From positions 1 through 7,471 of the forward strand of contig CAYSCH010000438.1 of assembly GCA_964429355.1 (NCBI GenBank): a DNA stretch of 7,471 nt, written 5' to 3'. The notes under the pieces were generated by a model that searched no databases, had not been told where the DNA came from, and was given only the letters and a program-made list of their open reading frames with translations. This DNA is from JAAYAY01 sp964429355. GTDB taxonomy: Bacteria; Planctomycetota; Planctomycetia; Pirellulales; Thermoguttaceae. A program made the translations under genes and the position numbers. Shown piece by piece: positions 6,384 to 7,471 of the stretch. Every line of letters starts with the position of its first letter. The stretch's first letter is position 1.

Positions 6384-7274
6384 TTACTGGTCTGCAACCG
6401 CATCGTGGAAATCGAACTCGTGAATGAGCAGGAGCCGAGCGCCCTGCTTGCGCAATTGCACGGCCTTTTCTACCTTTCTGCCATAGCAGGCATAGGCCCA
6501 GCACGGATTGCCGTCGGCACCGATCACGAGGTAGTCAGTCTTGGAAGACACCGAATTCACCACGTTGCCGCCCAACGACCTAACAAGATCGCCAAATGCA
6601 TCTCGCGAATACTTGGCTGATGCTCCGGTGAAACAAAACTTCGTGCCGTCAAAGGAAATCTCCGGGCAAACCGCGCACAGGCCAACGAGGCTGGTTCCTT
6701 CCAAAACTTTCGGTCTGACGATCGTGCTTTTGTCGCAAATCGCGACGAACTCAAGGAAGTACTTCGCCAAGAGTTTGTGCTCGTCCGGATCAATCTTACC
6801 GTCGGCCAGAACGCTGGTGATCAGACTGCCCACCTCATCGTACGGCCAACAGCACTTCAGGTCCTCATGCTCTGCCAACCACCTGGACAACCCTCTCAAC
6901 TCATCCTCTGTGATGACTTCATCGGCCGTGATCCCGGCCATGATGGCGTGAAGACGCTGCAGGTCGGCGGTTATCGTGTCGAAGTACTCCGTCGATCGCA
7001 ATCGCTCGCAGAGCCAGAGAATGTCCTGCCGTTCCTCATCGGACAGAATTCCGTCGGATATGGCTTGCCGGACGACGGGCATGAGTTCCGTGAATGGGTG
7101 CTGCTTTCGGACGTCGTCGTTTTCTTCCAGCCACAGCCGCAAGAAACCAATTTCCTCTGCGCCGACGACTCCGTCGATGGAGATCCCCTCGACGAGTCCG
7201 ATAAGCGAGTTGACCACCTTGTCCAGACGAGAACGCCCAGTGAACTTGAAATAGCCTTCGTGGTCGTCGTGCAT
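6384..7274 (-). CDS. TerB-like helical repeat and BRCT domain protein (296 aa)
   Basis: Residues about 206-291 are a BRCT domain: F-C-F-T-G at 213-217, a helix with S-R-D-A-F-x-D-L-V, G-G-N-V at 235-238, K-T-D-Y-L-V-I-G at 245-252, G-R-K-V-E-K-A at 265-271, and a closing L-I-H-E-F-D-F. This resembles the BRCT of NAD-dependent DNA ligases, which binds DNA ends or protein partners. Residues 20-175 are helical and internally duplicated: D-G-V-V-G-A-E-E at 34-41 and D-G-I-L-S-D-E-E at 74-81, then D-E-V-I-T-E-D-E at 118-125 and D-G-K-I-D-P-D-E at 158-165. TerB-like domains carry such turns. W-L-x-E recurs at 48-51 and 132-135. C200-x2-C203 precedes the BRCT, and C258 and C263 lie within it. ATG 7274 is chosen because GGAGGT sits 5 nt upstream; longer starts to 7436 would add a basic, shadow-like leader across the promoter. 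It is first in the - strand operon. No ligase catalytic domain is present. A DNA-damage or DNA-end sensing role is inferred. Confidence 0.85.
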   Translation of the reverse strand: MHDDHEGYFKFTGRSRLDKVVNSLIGLVEGISIDGVVGAEEIGFLRLWLEENDDVRKQHPFTELMPVVRQAISDGILSDEERQDILWLCERLRSTEYFDTITADLQRLHAIMAGITADEVITEDELRGLSRWLAEHEDLKCCWPYDEVGSLITSVLADGKIDPDEHKLLAKYFLEFVAICDKSTIVRPKVLEGTSLVGLCAVCPEISFDGTKFCFTGASAKYSRDAFGDLVRSLGGNVVNSVSSKTDYLVIGADGNPCWAYACYGRKVEKAVQLRKQGARLLLIHEFDFHDAVADQ

Positions 7275-7279
7275 GATCC

Positions 7280-7285
7280 ACCTCC
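7280..7285 (-). promoter_or_regulatory. Strong Shine-Dalgarno of the TerB-like/BRCT gene
   Basis: GGAGGT on the - strand, 5 nt before ATG 7274, is the best ribosome binding site in the window. It rules against the longer in-frame start at 7436. Confidence 0.85.
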
Positions 7286-7320
7286 AACCGGGACATTGAC
7301 GGATATCCCCCAGTGGTCGG

Positions 7321-7349
7321 AGTGTAGTTCGGTTCCGCGCGTCTCGCAA
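7321..7349 (-). promoter_or_regulatory. Candidate sigma-70 type promoter of the - strand operon
   Basis: On the - strand, TTGCGA (7349-7344) and TACACT (7326-7321) are separated by exactly 17 bp. Each matches its consensus hexamer (TTGACA, TATAAT) at 4 of 6 positions. Transcription would start near 7314, leaving a leader of about 40 nt that contains the Shine-Dalgarno. The intergenic stretch 7275-7471 is otherwise empty of convincing genes. Promoter consensus in this lineage is not known from the sequence, so this is a prediction. Confidence 0.5.
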
Positions 7350-7356
7350 GCGGAAT

Positions 7357-7383
7357 CCGGAGCGATTTTGGGCCTCGCTCCGG
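7357..7383. repeat. Perfect 9-bp inverted repeat upstream of the promoter
   Basis: CCGGAGCGA and TCGCTCCGG are perfect complements separated by 9 bp. The element ends 7 bp upstream of the candidate -35 (7344-7349). There is no T-tract after it in either direction, so it is not a standard terminator. The spacing of arm centres, 18 bp or nearly two helical turns, suits a dimeric regulator bound at or above the -35. A stem-loop in an upstream transcript is the alternative. Confidence 0.55.
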
Positions 7384-7448
7384 CGCGTGACGATTCGGGC
7401 CATGTCATGAAATCGCCTGACAGAGGGACATTCCACCCATTAGGATGA

Positions 7449-7471
7449 GCACTAGCCAGTTTCGCTAGCGC
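7449..7471. repeat. Imperfect 8-bp inverted repeat at the window edge
   Basis: GCACTAGC and GCTAGCGC are separated by 7 nt, with 7 of 8 positions complementary. Read as - strand RNA, the odd pair is a G-U wobble, giving a continuous 8-bp stem. The element touches the end of the window, so its full extent and any T-tract cannot be seen. It might be the terminator or operator of a gene to the right. Confidence 0.35.

Noticed and set aside
6541..6780. GC drop as evidence of horizontal transfer of the - strand operon
   Set aside because: Two hand-counted lines (6541-6660) are near 49% GC, but neighbouring lines in the same gene reach 57-62%, so the shift is too patchy to call without a full computation.
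7275..7436. N-terminal extension of the BRCT gene up to an ATG at 7436
   Set aside because: The extension is basic and low in structure, crosses the promoter candidate and inverted repeat, and has no ribosome binding site, while ATG 7274 has an excellent one.
6777..7448. + strand 223-aa open frame opposite the BRCT gene
   Set aside because: The - strand frame has a clear BRCT domain and Shine-Dalgarno. The + strand frame reads as an antisense shadow with no recognisable motif.

Overview
The window looks like the tail-gene end of a tailed phage, prophage or phage-derived particle, followed by a short accessory operon on the opposite strand. The DNA is GC-rich: lines I counted by hand run from about 60 to 80% in the tail genes. 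The set of small, Cys-rich or otherwise unclassified proteins after a tape measure protein reminds me of phage-like clusters in Planctomycetota. That assignment is from memory of family style, not from a search, and should be treated as tentative. No integrase, lysis gene, capsid gene, tRNA, CRISPR array or insertion sequence is visible.

Positions 45-5922 (+ strand) hold seven tightly packed genes. They are a 75-aa protein in the tail-chaperone position, a 769-aa tape measure protein, a 294-aa probable tail protein, a 173-aa virion or fibre-like protein, a 181-aa protein, a 326-aa protein with 22 cysteines and two related domains, and a 138-aa zinc-ribbon protein. Four of the six junctions overlap: one by 17 bp and three through ATGA. 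One junction is a stop codon directly abutting the next ATG, and only one leaves a gap (18 bp). No internal promoter is evident, so this is almost certainly one late transcript with translational coupling. The tape measure would set tail length around a long hydrophobic and coiled-coil scaffold. The genes after it are in the position of tail-tip, baseplate or fibre genes, but none resembles the classical lambda or TP901-1 tip proteins.

Positions 5873-7274 (- strand) hold three genes read toward the tail operon. In transcription order they are a 296-aa protein with a duplicated helical, TerB-like N-terminal half and a C-terminal BRCT domain, a 59-aa zinc-ribbon protein with one membrane segment, and a 103-aa protein of unknown function. 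A plausible sigma-70 type promoter (7321-7349), a strong Shine-Dalgarno (7280-7285) and a perfect 9-bp inverted repeat (7357-7383) lie upstream. The last gene of this operon overlaps the last tail gene tail-to-tail by 50 bp.

The points most worth a second look are the TerB-like/BRCT operon beside a tail module, the Cys-rich tandem-domain tail protein, and the in-frame single amber codon between the tape measure gene and the next gene.
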